A stretch of 64,000 nt of DNA from Roseomonas sp. (GTDB lineage: Bacteria > Pseudomonadota > Alphaproteobacteria > Acetobacterales > Acetobacteraceae): positions 1 to 64,000 of the forward strand of contig JAPSLO010000001.1 in assembly GCA_031180725.1 (NCBI GenBank). Direction: 5' to 3'. The notes under the pieces were generated by a model. That model was not told where the DNA came from. It searched no databases and saw only the letters and a program-made list of their open reading frames with translations. Both the position numbers and the translations under genes were made by a program. How positions within the stretch are numbered: position 1 is the first letter of the stretch; every line of letters starts with the position of its first letter. Shown piece after piece: positions 41,690 to 49,260 of the stretch.

Positions 41690-42943
41690 ATGAAACGGAT
41701 GAGCGGCACCAACCAGCGGATCGACGGCAAACGGCTGTGGGACAGCCTGATGTCCATGGCGGAGATCGGCGCCACGCCGAAAGGCGGCGTGAAGCGGCTG
41801 ACGCTGACCGAGGTGGACAAGGCCGGGCGCGACCGCTTCGCCGCCTGGTGCCGGGAACTGGGCCTGACGGTGCGGGTGGACGAGATCGGCAACATGTTCG
41901 CCCGCCGCGAGGGACGCGATCCCAACCGCAAGCCGGTGCTGTTCGGCAGCCACCTCGACAGCCAGCCCTCGGGGGGAAAATTCGACGGCGCGCTGGGCGT
42001 GCTGGCGGGGCTGGAGGTCATGCGCACGCTGAACGACCTGAACATCACCACCGAGGCGCCGCTGGAACTGGTGAACTGGACCGACGAGGAAGGCAGCCGT
42101 TTCGGCCATTCGCTGATGGGCAGCGGCGTCTGGGCCGGCATCTATCCGCTGCCGAAGGTCTATGGGCTGCGGGACGTGGACGGCGTGACGGTGGAGCAGG
42201 CGCTGACCGGCATCGGCTACAAGGGGCCGGAAAAGGCCGAGCCCTTCCCGGCGGACGCCTATTTCGAGCTGCATATCGAGCAGGGCCCGATCCTGGAGAA
42301 GGAGGGCAGGCGCATCGGCGTGGTGACCGGCGCCCAGGCGCAGGTCTGGTGGGATGCGCGCATCACCGGCCAGGACAGCCATGCCGGCACCACCCCGCCT
42401 TCCGCCCGCAGGGATGCGCTGGTGGCCGCTTCGCGCGTGATCGCGCTGGTGGACCGGCGGATGCGCGAGCGCGGGGAGGATGGCCGCGGCACGGTGGGCT
42501 TCCTGAAGGTGGCGCCGAACAGCCGCAACGTGGTGCCCGGCGAAGTGAGCTTCAGCGTGGAGTTCCGCCACCCCGACACGGCCGAGATCATGGGCCTGGC
42601 CGAGAGCTTCCCGGCCGAGGCGCAGGCGCTGGTGGCGGAGACCGGCTGCACCCTGGAACTGGCCGAGCTGTTCCGTTTCGCCGCCCAGCCCTTCGATGCC
42701 GACTGCGTCGCGCTGGTGCAGCAGGCGGCGGACCGGCTGGGGCATGCCTCGCGCCGCATCGTCTCCGGTGCCGGGCATGACGCGGTCTATGTGGCGCGGC
42801 GCGTGCCGACGGCGATGATCTTCACCCCCTGCAAGGATGGGCTGTCCCACAACGAGGCCGAGAGCATCGAGCCGGAGGAAGCCGAGGCCGGCTGCCAGGT
42901 GCTGTTCGAGGCGGTGGTGGCGCGTGCGAACCGCGCAGCCTGA
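41690..42943 (+). CDS. N-carbamoyl-amino-acid / allantoate-type amidohydrolase (M20 family)
   Basis: A 417-residue binuclear-metal amidohydrolase. Motifs are GSHLDSQPSGGKFDGALGVL (about 86-105), NWTDEEGSRFGHSLMGSGVW and ELHIEQGPILEKEGRRIGVV, with GQDSHAGTTP at the lid. This pattern is that of N-carbamoyl-L-amino-acid hydrolases/allantoate amidohydrolases and is a second member of the family in the window (the first at 24134-25399). Start candidates are GTG 41687, ATG 41690 and ATG 41699. It is followed by a hairpin with the same heptamer as that after hyuB. Confidence 0.88.
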   Translation: MKRMSGTNQRIDGKRLWDSLMSMAEIGATPKGGVKRLTLTEVDKAGRDRFAAWCRELGLTVRVDEIGNMFARREGRDPNRKPVLFGSHLDSQPSGGKFDGALGVLAGLEVMRTLNDLNITTEAPLELVNWTDEEGSRFGHSLMGSGVWAGIYPLPKVYGLRDVDGVTVEQALTGIGYKGPEKAEPFPADAYFELHIEQGPILEKEGRRIGVVTGAQAQVWWDARITGQDSHAGTTPPSARRDALVAASRVIALVDRRMRERGEDGRGTVGFLKVAPNSRNVVPGEVSFSVEFRHPDTAEIMGLAESFPAEAQALVAETGCTLELAELFRFAAQPFDADCVALVQQAADRLGHASRRIVSGAGHDAVYVARRVPTAMIFTPCKDGLSHNEAESIEPEEAEAGCQVLFEAVVARANRAA

Positions 42944-42960
42944 AGCAGACTTCGCAAATT

Positions 42961-42983
42961 CGTGACGCCACGTAAGCGTCACG
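42961..42983 (+). terminator. Hairpin after the second carbamoylase gene
   Basis: CGTGACGC at 42961-42968 and GCGTCACG at 42976-42983 form an 8-bp stem with a 7-base loop. It lies 18 bases past the stop. It could also be an operator, since the following gene begins 64 bases later. Confidence 0.4.
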
Positions 42984-43046
42984 TGAAAGCTGCGGCGTGT
43001 CGCGGCATGTGCTGAGGTCGAAACTCCAGTCACCGGGACCTCCGCC

Positions 43047-44639
43047 ATGAATCCTATGACCTGGCCGCGCCAGGCCCAGCTAACCGCGGGCGTGCTTCTG
43101 CTCCTGATGCTGATCGGCTGGGGGCTCGCCTTCAGCCGGGGCGGCACCCTCAGCACCACGCGCGAGCAGCTTCGCGCCGCCCAGGCCCGCGCGGGGGAGC
43201 TGGACCAGACCCTCTCGCGCGAACGCCAGGCGAATGGCGACCTGGCGCAGATCACCCAGCGCCGTGAGGCTGCCGAACGCGCCCGCGCTGAGGCGGAGCA
43301 GCGCAACCAGCAGCTCGCGGCCCAGGCCACGGAGGCCGAGCAGCGTCTGGCCGCCCTGCGGCCGCAGGTGGCGGAAGCCGAACGGGCGCTCGCCGAGGCC
43401 AGGCGGGCCGGCGACGAGGCCCTGGCCTCCAACCAGGAGGTGCAGCGCCAGGCCGAGGCCCTGGCGGCCCGCCAGGAGGAACAGACAAGGCTGGCGCAGG
43501 AGGCTGGCGCCCGTCTGGCGGAGCTGCGCGAAGCCGTGCAACAGGCGGAGGCGCAGCTCAATGAGCGCCGCGCCGCCCTGCAGGAAATCGAAACGGCTCA
43601 GACGCGCGCGGCGGCCGCCCGTGATTCCACCGCGGAGGCGCTGCGCGCCCTGGAAAGCCGTCAGGCCCAGGCGGCCGCTGGCGTGCAGGCTGCGGAAGCC
43701 CGCCTGGCGCAGCTCACTGCCGAAACCGGCCGTGCGCAGGAAGCGCTCACCGGCCGCGAAGCGGCCGTTGCCGCGGCCGAACAGCGGCTGCGCGGCCTGA
43801 CTGACCAGGTGAGGCTGGCCGAATCCGACCTCGCCGCCCGCCGCAGCGCGCTGAGCGAGGCGGAGACGCGGTTGGCCCAGGCCACCCGCAGCGCGGAGGA
43901 AGTGCAGACGCGCCTCGCCGCCCTGCAAACCGATACCAGCCGCGCCACCACCGCCGCCGGCGAGGCCGAGGCGCGCCTGGCGCAGCTTCGTACCCAGCTC
44001 GCCGAGCAGGAGGCGGCGCTGAACGAGCGCCGGCAGGCAGCCGAACGCCTGCAGGCCGAAGGCCAGCGTCTGACCCAGCAGCGCACCGAGACCGAGCGCG
44101 CCCTGCAACAGGCGCAGCAGCGCCTGTCAGAGCTGACGGCGCGCGCCAATGCCGAACAGCAGCGCATCGAGCAGCTCGGCCAGACTGCGGCTGAACAGGA
44201 GCGTCGCCTGGCGGCCGCCCGTGCCGAACTGGACCGCAGCACCTCCACGCTGGGCGAGCGCCAGCAGACGGCGGAGCGCCTGCAGGCCGAAGCCCAGCGC
44301 CTGAACCAGCAGCGCACCGAGGCCGAACGCGCCCTGCAGCAGGCGCAGCAGCGCCTGTCGGAACTGACGGCGCGCGTCAACGCCGAACAGCAGCGCGCGC
44401 AACAGCTCGGCCAGTCCGTGGCCGAACAGGACCGCCGCCTCGCAGCGCTGACCGAGGAAACCCAGCGCGCCGAAGCCGCGCGTCGCGAGGCCGAAGCGCA
44501 GGCCCAGCAGGCCCGCCAAGCCGCCGAAGCCGCGACGCGCGAGAATGAGGCGCGCCTGAGCCAACTGCGGCAGGCCATTGCCGAGGCCGAACAACGCCTG
44601 CGCGAACGCCAGACCGCCCCGGCGACGGGGGCGAACTAG
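43047..44639 (+). CDS. Membrane-anchored long coiled-coil protein
   Basis: A 530-residue protein. One transmembrane helix at about 13-30 (GVLLLLMLIGWGLAFSR) follows a short N-terminus, leaving residues 35-520 in the periplasm or cytoplasm as an almost unbroken Gln/Glu/Arg/Ala-rich coiled coil with heptad character. Two copies of a 77-residue block, beginning AERLQAEGQRLTQQRTETER and AERLQAEAQRLNQQRTEAER, lie in tandem (231-bp period). No catalytic domain. It could be a structural or cell-envelope scaffold; the function is unknown. Confidence 0.75.
   Translation: MNPMTWPRQAQLTAGVLLLLMLIGWGLAFSRGGTLSTTREQLRAAQARAGELDQTLSRERQANGDLAQITQRREAAERARAEAEQRNQQLAAQATEAEQRLAALRPQVAEAERALAEARRAGDEALASNQEVQRQAEALAARQEEQTRLAQEAGARLAELREAVQQAEAQLNERRAALQEIETAQTRAAAARDSTAEALRALESRQAQAAAGVQAAEARLAQLTAETGRAQEALTGREAAVAAAEQRLRGLTDQVRLAESDLAARRSALSEAETRLAQATRSAEEVQTRLAALQTDTSRATTAAGEAEARLAQLRTQLAEQEAALNERRQAAERLQAEGQRLTQQRTETERALQQAQQRLSELTARANAEQQRIEQLGQTAAEQERRLAAARAELDRSTSTLGERQQTAERLQAEAQRLNQQRTEAERALQQAQQRLSELTARVNAEQQRAQQLGQSVAEQDRRLAALTEETQRAEAARREAEAQAQQARQAAEAATRENEARLSQLRQAIAEAEQRLRERQTAPATGAN
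44023..44484 (+). repeat. Tandem in-frame duplication of 231 bp (77 residues, 11 heptads)
   Basis: The block with CGCCTGCAGGCCGAA at 44046 recurs at 44277. The offset is exactly 231 bp, that is 77 codons or eleven heptads, so the coiled-coil register is preserved. The two units are about 80% identical by eye over the readable part. This indicates a duplication by recombination or slippage after which the copies diverged. Confidence 0.8.
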
Positions 44640-44673
44640 CGGCAGGAGTTCGCAGGCGGCTGAAGAGCCGAAT

Positions 44674-44694
44674 GGGGAGGGCTCTGCCCTCCCC
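44674..44694 (+). terminator. Perfect 9-bp hairpin after the coiled-coil gene
   Basis: GGGGAGGGC at 44674-44682, loop TCT, GCCCTCCCC at 44686-44694, 35 bases past the stop. No T-tract. It is a good factor-assisted or weak intrinsic terminator candidate. Confidence 0.5.
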
Positions 44695-44890
44695 GAACCC
44701 CACCCGCCAGGGCCAGAAGGCCCCAGGATCCCGTAAGTTTGGGACCAGTGCAGAACTGGGTGAGGGCGGGCGAGGCCTGAAAGGCGAGACGTGACCCGAA
44801 GGATGCCTCAGGGAGGCCGGCGGATCCCGGGTCTTCCGCTGAGCGGTCGAAACACCCTAGATATGTTGCGACGTTAGTCCGAGCTGGATC

Positions 44891-45457
44891 GTGTCGCGGC
44901 ACGCGTGGCTTCTGCTGCCGTTCCTCGCCGCCTGTGCCAACGAACAGGTCGCGGATTGGACGACCATCTCCGCCGCCGAGGCGCGTTTCGCCATCGCTGA
45001 GATGCTGCCGCAGCGCCATCTGGTTGCCGTGGAGCGTGCCGTGACCCCGAATACCCGTGCCGCATGGGAACGCTACCGTTTCAATAGCGGCGTGGTGGAG
45101 ATCGGCACTGTCTTTCCCGGCTCCAAATTGACTGATCGCATGGTTCAGCACTTCAGCAGCCGGGACGAGGCAGAGGCGGCGGTGGGCCATGTCAAACCTT
45201 CGGCCGTGGAAGTCCTCGGGGCCGAATACCTCCGGCCGCAGGGCACGCAGGGCGAGGCTTGGCTGATAACCTACCGAACGGCCGAGCCAGGGGTGAATTG
45301 CACCCTTGGCAGAGGCGTACTGGTGCGCGAAGGCCGCCATGACGATCGCGGCTTCATCTACGACACCGCCATCGTCGCCATCCTCTGTCACCGCCTTTCC
45401 GGGCCGCCGCCCGACATGGCACCACTGTTCCGCGCGCTGCGGACGCGGCAAGGCTAA
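44891..45457 (+). CDS. Predicted lipoprotein of unknown function
   Basis: A 188-residue protein starting with GTG. The N-terminus HAWLLLPFLAAC contains a lipobox (LAAC, Cys at about residue 15), so it is probably a lipid-anchored envelope protein. The mature part, with short strands around YRFNSGVVEIGTVFPGSKL and GEAWLITYRTAEPGVNCTLG, matches no family I recognise and has two further Cys. It stands alone, with the hairpin-bounded coiled-coil gene upstream and a convergent glutathione-transferase-like gene downstream. Confidence 0.65.
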   Translation: MSRHAWLLLPFLAACANEQVADWTTISAAEARFAIAEMLPQRHLVAVERAVTPNTRAAWERYRFNSGVVEIGTVFPGSKLTDRMVQHFSSRDEAEAAVGHVKPSAVEVLGAEYLRPQGTQGEAWLITYRTAEPGVNCTLGRGVLVREGRHDDRGFIYDTAIVAILCHRLSGPPPDMAPLFRALRTRQG

Positions 45458-45500
45458 GCGGCGCCGACGGGAAGGGGCCGGCTCCGCTCGCCTGGGTGGC

Positions 45501-46214
45501 TCAGGCGCCCGACGCGGCCGCCGGGATGGTTAGGCCGCGTTGCACGGCGGGGCGGCTGAGGCAGCGGTCGAGCCAGGCGGGGACGTGGGTGAGCTTGTCG
45601 TACTCCACCAGGTCGCGCGCGCCATAGAAGCCGATCAGGTTGCGCACCCAGCCGAGCAGCGAGATGTCCACGATCGTGTACTCGTCTCCCATCATCCAGG
45701 GGCCTTTGGCGAGCTGCGTTTCCAACACGCCAAGCAGGCGCTGGCTCTCCTTGCGGTAGCGTTCGAGGGGGCGCTTGTCCTCGATCTCGCGGCCTGCGAA
45801 TTTATGGAAGAAGCCGACCTGGCCGAACATCGGGCCGACGCCGGCCATCTGGAAGAACACCCACTGGATGGCATGCCAGCGCGCGGCGGGATCCTTCGGG
45901 ATGAACATCCCGGACTTGTCCGCCAAGTAGAGCAGGATGGCGCCTGATTCGAAGAGGCCGAGCGGTTGGCCGCCCGGGCCATTCGGGTCGATGATGGCCG
46001 GAATCTTGCCGTTCGGGTTCAGCGAGAGGAAGGGCGGCGTCCAGGTCTCGTCCTTGCCGATCTCGATCCGGTGCGGCTCGTAGGGCAGGCCGGTTTCCTC
46101 CAGCATGATGGAGACCTTCACGCCGTTCGGCGTGGGGGCGGAGTAGAGCTGGATGCGGTCGGGTTGCTGCGCCGGCCAGCGCTGCGTGATCGGAAAGGCG
46201 AAGAGGTCGGCCAT
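45501..46214 (-). CDS. Glutathione S-transferase family protein (YghU/YfcG-like)
   Basis: A 237-residue protein. The thioredoxin-like N-terminal domain has LYSAPTPNGVKVSIMLEETG (about 23-42) and the glutathione-binding block NPNGKIPAIID then LFESGAILLYLADKSG, and the C-terminal helical domain ends with WLDRCLSRPAVQRGL. The TPNG segment and the long N-terminus match the Ure2p-like YghU/YfcG subgroup with disulfide-bond reductase activity. GGAG lies upstream of ATG 46214; the frame extends further upstream without protein character. Confidence 0.88.
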   Translation of the reverse strand: MADLFAFPITQRWPAQQPDRIQLYSAPTPNGVKVSIMLEETGLPYEPHRIEIGKDETWTPPFLSLNPNGKIPAIIDPNGPGGQPLGLFESGAILLYLADKSGMFIPKDPAARWHAIQWVFFQMAGVGPMFGQVGFFHKFAGREIEDKRPLERYRKESQRLLGVLETQLAKGPWMMGDEYTIVDISLLGWVRNLIGFYGARDLVEYDKLTHVPAWLDRCLSRPAVQRGLTIPAAASGA

Positions 46215-46452
46215 CGGGGAGACTCCGGTGGGGAGGGGGTCCGGAGTCATATCAGGCCGGGTCAGCCTTGGCACATGAGCGCAGCAGCACGAGCCGCGGG
46301 GTGTCGTCCTGGCGGGGTCGCCGCGATGCGCGCTGAGGACGAGCTGTGAGTTTTGCGCACAGGCGCTGATTTCTAATCCTTTGCCCGGTGGACGTCGGAC
46401 TTCCTACTCCTTCACCGCCGCAGCAACGACGGCGGCGCCGAGGGGAGAGGAA

Positions 46453-47655
46453 ATGCTGTCCGATTTCCGCGTCCTGGACCTGACCTGGGTGCTTGGTGGT
46501 CCCTTCGCGGGCCAACTTCTGGCGCAGCTCGGGGCCGAGGTGATCAAGGTCGAGCCGCTGGATGGCGACCTGTCGCGCCAGGTCAGCAGCCACAGCACGG
46601 AGTTCGACGGGGATTCCGGCTTCTTCCTGTCGGTCAATCGCGGCAAGTCCAGCATCGCGCTGGATCTGAAGCGGCCCGAGGGCCGGCGCGTGATGCACGA
46701 CCTGGTGCGCAACGCGGATGCGATGATCTATGGCTTCGCGCCCTCCGTGCCAGCGCGGCTGGGGCTGGATCCGGACTCCCTGCGCGCGGTGAATCCGCGC
46801 TTCACCGTCGCGCAGCTCATCGGGCTGCACGACCAGCCGCCATACTCCGAGGCACCCGCCTTCGACCTGGTAATCCAGGCGATGGCCGGAGTGATGAGCA
46901 TCACCGGTGAGCGCGGCGGGCGGCCAGTTCGCGTCGGCTATCAGATCGCCGACCTCGCTGGCGGGCTTTATCTCGCGCTCAGCTGTGTCGGCGCGATGCT
47001 GAAGGCGCTGAAGTCCGGCACCGGGCAGGAGGTGCAGGTCTCGCTGCTGGACTGCCAGCTCGCGCTGCTGACCTGGCAGGCGCAGAACTACTTCATCTCC
47101 GGTGTCGAGCCTGAAGCCAGCGGCGCGCGCCATCCGGTGATCGCGCCCAGCGACATCTATCCCTGCGCGGATGGGCGCTTCATGGCGGTCTCGCCCACCG
47201 GGCAGGGTTTCTGGAAGCAGTTCTGCGCGTGCATTGGCCGGCCGGAACTGGCCGAGGACCCGCGCTTCGCGCATCCAAAGAGCCGCATCGCCAATGTCGC
47301 CGCGCTGACGGAGATCCTGACCGAGATCTTCCGCTCCCGCAGCTCGGCCGACTGGACGCAGGCCTTCATCGAGGACCGCATCCCGGGCGCGCCGGTGAAC
47401 AGCGTCGGCGCCGCTCTATCCCAGCCGTTGGCGGCGCTGCGCCAGATGGTGGAGACGCTGCCGAATCCGCGCGGCGCCGGAAGCCTCAACTTTCTCGGCA
47501 ATCCGTTCAAATACCCGGATCGCCAGATCCTCGCCTATCCGCCGAAGCGGGGCGAGCACAGCCGTGCCGTTCTTGGCCGCGTCTGCGGCTATGACGCGCG
47601 GCACATCGACAGGCTCATTGCCGACAAAGTCGTCATCCAGGAGGACGCTACATGA
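46453..47655 (+). CDS. Family III acyl-CoA transferase (CaiB/BaiF)
   Basis: A 400-residue CoA-transferase. Signatures are RVLDLTWVLGGPFAGQLLAQ (about 6-25), LGAEVIKVEPLDGDLSR and SVNRGKSSIALDLKRPEGRR; the active-site Asp is likely within VSLLDCQLALLTWQA or the nearby FDLVIQAMAG stretch (FDLV at about 137). GGGGAGAGG precedes ATG 46453. It should move CoA from a donor acyl-CoA to a free carboxylate as the first step of the four-gene operon. The next start overlaps its stop (ATGA at 47652). Confidence 0.9.
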   Translation: MLSDFRVLDLTWVLGGPFAGQLLAQLGAEVIKVEPLDGDLSRQVSSHSTEFDGDSGFFLSVNRGKSSIALDLKRPEGRRVMHDLVRNADAMIYGFAPSVPARLGLDPDSLRAVNPRFTVAQLIGLHDQPPYSEAPAFDLVIQAMAGVMSITGERGGRPVRVGYQIADLAGGLYLALSCVGAMLKALKSGTGQEVQVSLLDCQLALLTWQAQNYFISGVEPEASGARHPVIAPSDIYPCADGRFMAVSPTGQGFWKQFCACIGRPELAEDPRFAHPKSRIANVAALTEILTEIFRSRSSADWTQAFIEDRIPGAPVNSVGAALSQPLAALRQMVETLPNPRGAGSLNFLGNPFKYPDRQILAYPPKRGEHSRAVLGRVCGYDARHIDRLIADKVVIQEDAT

Positions 47656-48101
47656 CCAGGCCCAGCGAGGTGAAGCCGCGCGAGGGTGAGCAGCCCGCCG
47701 CGCTCTACAAGGACTGGCAGGTGGGCGCGGAATTCCCGCCGCTGCGCTTCACCGTCACGCCCGACATCGTGCGCGAATATGTCTCCGTCACCGATGGCGA
47801 CCTGGCGATGCATATGGTGGACGGCCGGCAGGCGGCGCCGACCAATGTGCTGCTGGTCTATATGATGGCGGTGATGTACCGGCTGTACCCGCCGCAGCAG
47901 GGCGGCATCATGATTGGGAACAGCATCCGCTTTCATGGCCATATCTGGGCCGATGAGGATACGGAGGTGATCGGCACCGGCCGGGTCACCGACAAGTACG
48001 AGAAGAAGGGGCGGAAATACATCTGCTACGACGTGGATTTCCACCGCGTGGACGGCACGCCGCTGATGTCGGTCAACCACGTCTCCGCCTTCCCCGAGTG
48101 A
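47652..48101 (+). CDS. Hotdog-fold (FAS1-like/MaoC-type) dehydratase, N-terminal type
   Basis: A 149-residue hotdog protein of the FAS1-like dehydratase domain group. Its shape is EFPPLRFTVTPDIVREYVSV (about 28-47) then APTNVLLVYMMAVMYRLYPP (about 68-87), followed by IRFHGHIWADEDTEVIGTGR. Such subunits usually pair with a MaoC-type hydratase; here that partner is the next gene. It overlaps the CoA-transferase gene by four bases. It would take part in hydration or dehydration of an acyl-CoA. Confidence 0.82.
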   Translation: MTRPSEVKPREGEQPAALYKDWQVGAEFPPLRFTVTPDIVREYVSVTDGDLAMHMVDGRQAAPTNVLLVYMMAVMYRLYPPQQGGIMIGNSIRFHGHIWADEDTEVIGTGRVTDKYEKKGRKYICYDVDFHRVDGTPLMSVNHVSAFPE

Positions 48102-48121
48102 GCCGAGAGAGGGATACGCGC

Positions 48122-48466
48122 ATGAGCGAGCGGGTGAGCAAGGTCGTTCCGCAGACCCAGAAGATGTTCGACGATTACGGGAAGCTGAACGGCGATAACG
48201 ACATCATCCACTACGACGACGCCTTCGCGAAGGCGCGCGGCTTTCGCGGCACGCTGGGGCACGGGCTGATGTACACCGCCTATGTCTGCGACCTCGCGCG
48301 GAAGAAGTATGGCCCGGAGTGGTACCGCCGCGGCCGGCTGACGGTGAAATATGTGCGCGGAGTCTGCCCGGGCGACCAGCTCGAGGTCGTGATCGAGCCC
48401 GATGGCGAGGTGACCTGCAAGTCGCAATTCGACACCACGCTGGTCGGCAAGGCCACGCTGGCATGA
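48122..48466 (+). CDS. MaoC-like (R)-specific enoyl-CoA hydratase domain protein
   Basis: A 114-residue hotdog protein. NGDNDIIHYDDAFAKARGFR (about 24-43) and GTLGHGLMYTAYVCDLARKK contain the MaoC hydratase-2 motif with the expected catalytic Asp/His pair (D and H of NDIIHYD, with GHGLM). GAGAGGG precedes ATG 48122; GTG 48098 would overlap the previous stop but adds an Arg-rich peptide. Together with the preceding protein it is probably one heteromeric hydratase in the operon. Confidence 0.85.
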   Translation: MSERVSKVVPQTQKMFDDYGKLNGDNDIIHYDDAFAKARGFRGTLGHGLMYTAYVCDLARKKYGPEWYRRGRLTVKYVRGVCPGDQLEVVIEPDGEVTCKSQFDTTLVGKATLA

Positions 48467-49260
48467 GTTGTCCGGCCGGCAACGGCCCTGTCACCCGGAC
48501 CGGGACCTCCACCGCCACGACGGTCCGGGTCCGGGGGCGCGACCTGGTGAATGAGCTGATCGGGAAGCACAGCTTCACCGAGATGCTCTACTTCCTCACC
48601 TGCGGCCGCATGCCCGATGCGGCCGAGACGCGCATCCTGGATGCCTGCCTGGTGACGCTGATGGAGCACGGGCTGACGCCGAGCGCGGTGATCGCGCGGC
48701 TGATGGCTGACAGCGTGCCGGAGGAGCCGCAGGTGGCGATCGCCGGCGGGCTGCTGGCCATCGGGAGTGTCTATGCCGGCACAACGGAGGAATGCGCGAA
48801 GGTGCTGCTGCATCTGCGCGCGCGCCTCGACGCTGGAGAGCGGGAGGCGCCCGCCCTGCTGGCGCGCGAGCATGCGGCGAAGAAGCGGCCGCTGCCGGGC
48901 TTCGGCCATGGCACGCACAAGCCGGACGACCCGCGCAGCCAGCGCCTGTTCGAGGTCGCGCGCGAGGCTGGTCCCAATCCGTTCGTCGATCTGCTGCTGG
49001 CGCTGGGGCGGGAAGTGGACGCCGCCTTCGGCCGCCACATCACCATCAACGCCACCGGCGCGATCGCCGCGCTGCTGCTGGGCATCGGCGTGCCGGTTTC
49101 GGCGATGCGCGCCTTCTCCGTCGTCTCGCGCGCCGGCGGGCTGGTCGGGCATCTGCTGGAGGAGAAGCAGAGCCGCTCCGGCCGCGCCATCTGGCACGCG
49201 GCCAAAGCTACGGTTCCCTATGTGGAGGACGAGGTCACGCCACCTGGTGGGCGCGGATGA
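48463..49260 (+). CDS. Citryl-CoA-lyase-like protein of the citrate synthase superfamily
   Basis: A 265-residue protein, shorter than citrate synthase (about 380-430) and close in size to citryl-CoA lyases. LVNELIGKHSFTEMLYFLTC (about 26-45) opens the fold; LPGFGHGTHKPDDPR carries the expected His, and VVSRAGGLVGHLLEEKQSRS resembles the citrate-synthase small-domain helix. Where ATP-citrate lyase and citryl-CoA lyases have NVDG with the catalytic Asp, this protein has NATG (Asn at 49048-49050). It would cleave or form a C-C bond in a CoA ester. It overlaps the MaoC gene by four bases and the LysR gene by 26 at the 3' ends. Confidence 0.8.
   Translation: MSCPAGNGPVTRTGTSTATTVRVRGRDLVNELIGKHSFTEMLYFLTCGRMPDAAETRILDACLVTLMEHGLTPSAVIARLMADSVPEEPQVAIAGGLLAIGSVYAGTTEECAKVLLHLRARLDAGEREAPALLAREHAAKKRPLPGFGHGTHKPDDPRSQRLFEVAREAGPNPFVDLLLALGREVDAAFGRHITINATGAIAALLLGIGVPVSAMRAFSVVSRAGGLVGHLLEEKQSRSGRAIWHAAKATVPYVEDEVTPPGGRG

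Noticed and set aside
40528-42780. 750-codon plus-strand frame
   Set aside because: Covers parts of three real genes (EamA, aldolase, carbamoylase) in another frame or strand; no domain recognised.
41195-43561. 788-codon minus-strand frame
   Set aside because: It lies opposite the carbamoylase and coiled-coil genes; the Ser/Arg-rich part is the antisense of the Gln/Glu-rich coiled coil.
46381-46452. Earlier start for the CoA-transferase gene
   Set aside because: The upstream codons encode a Thr/Ala-rich peptide not found in the family, while ATG 46453 has a good ribosome-binding site and matches the family N-terminus.
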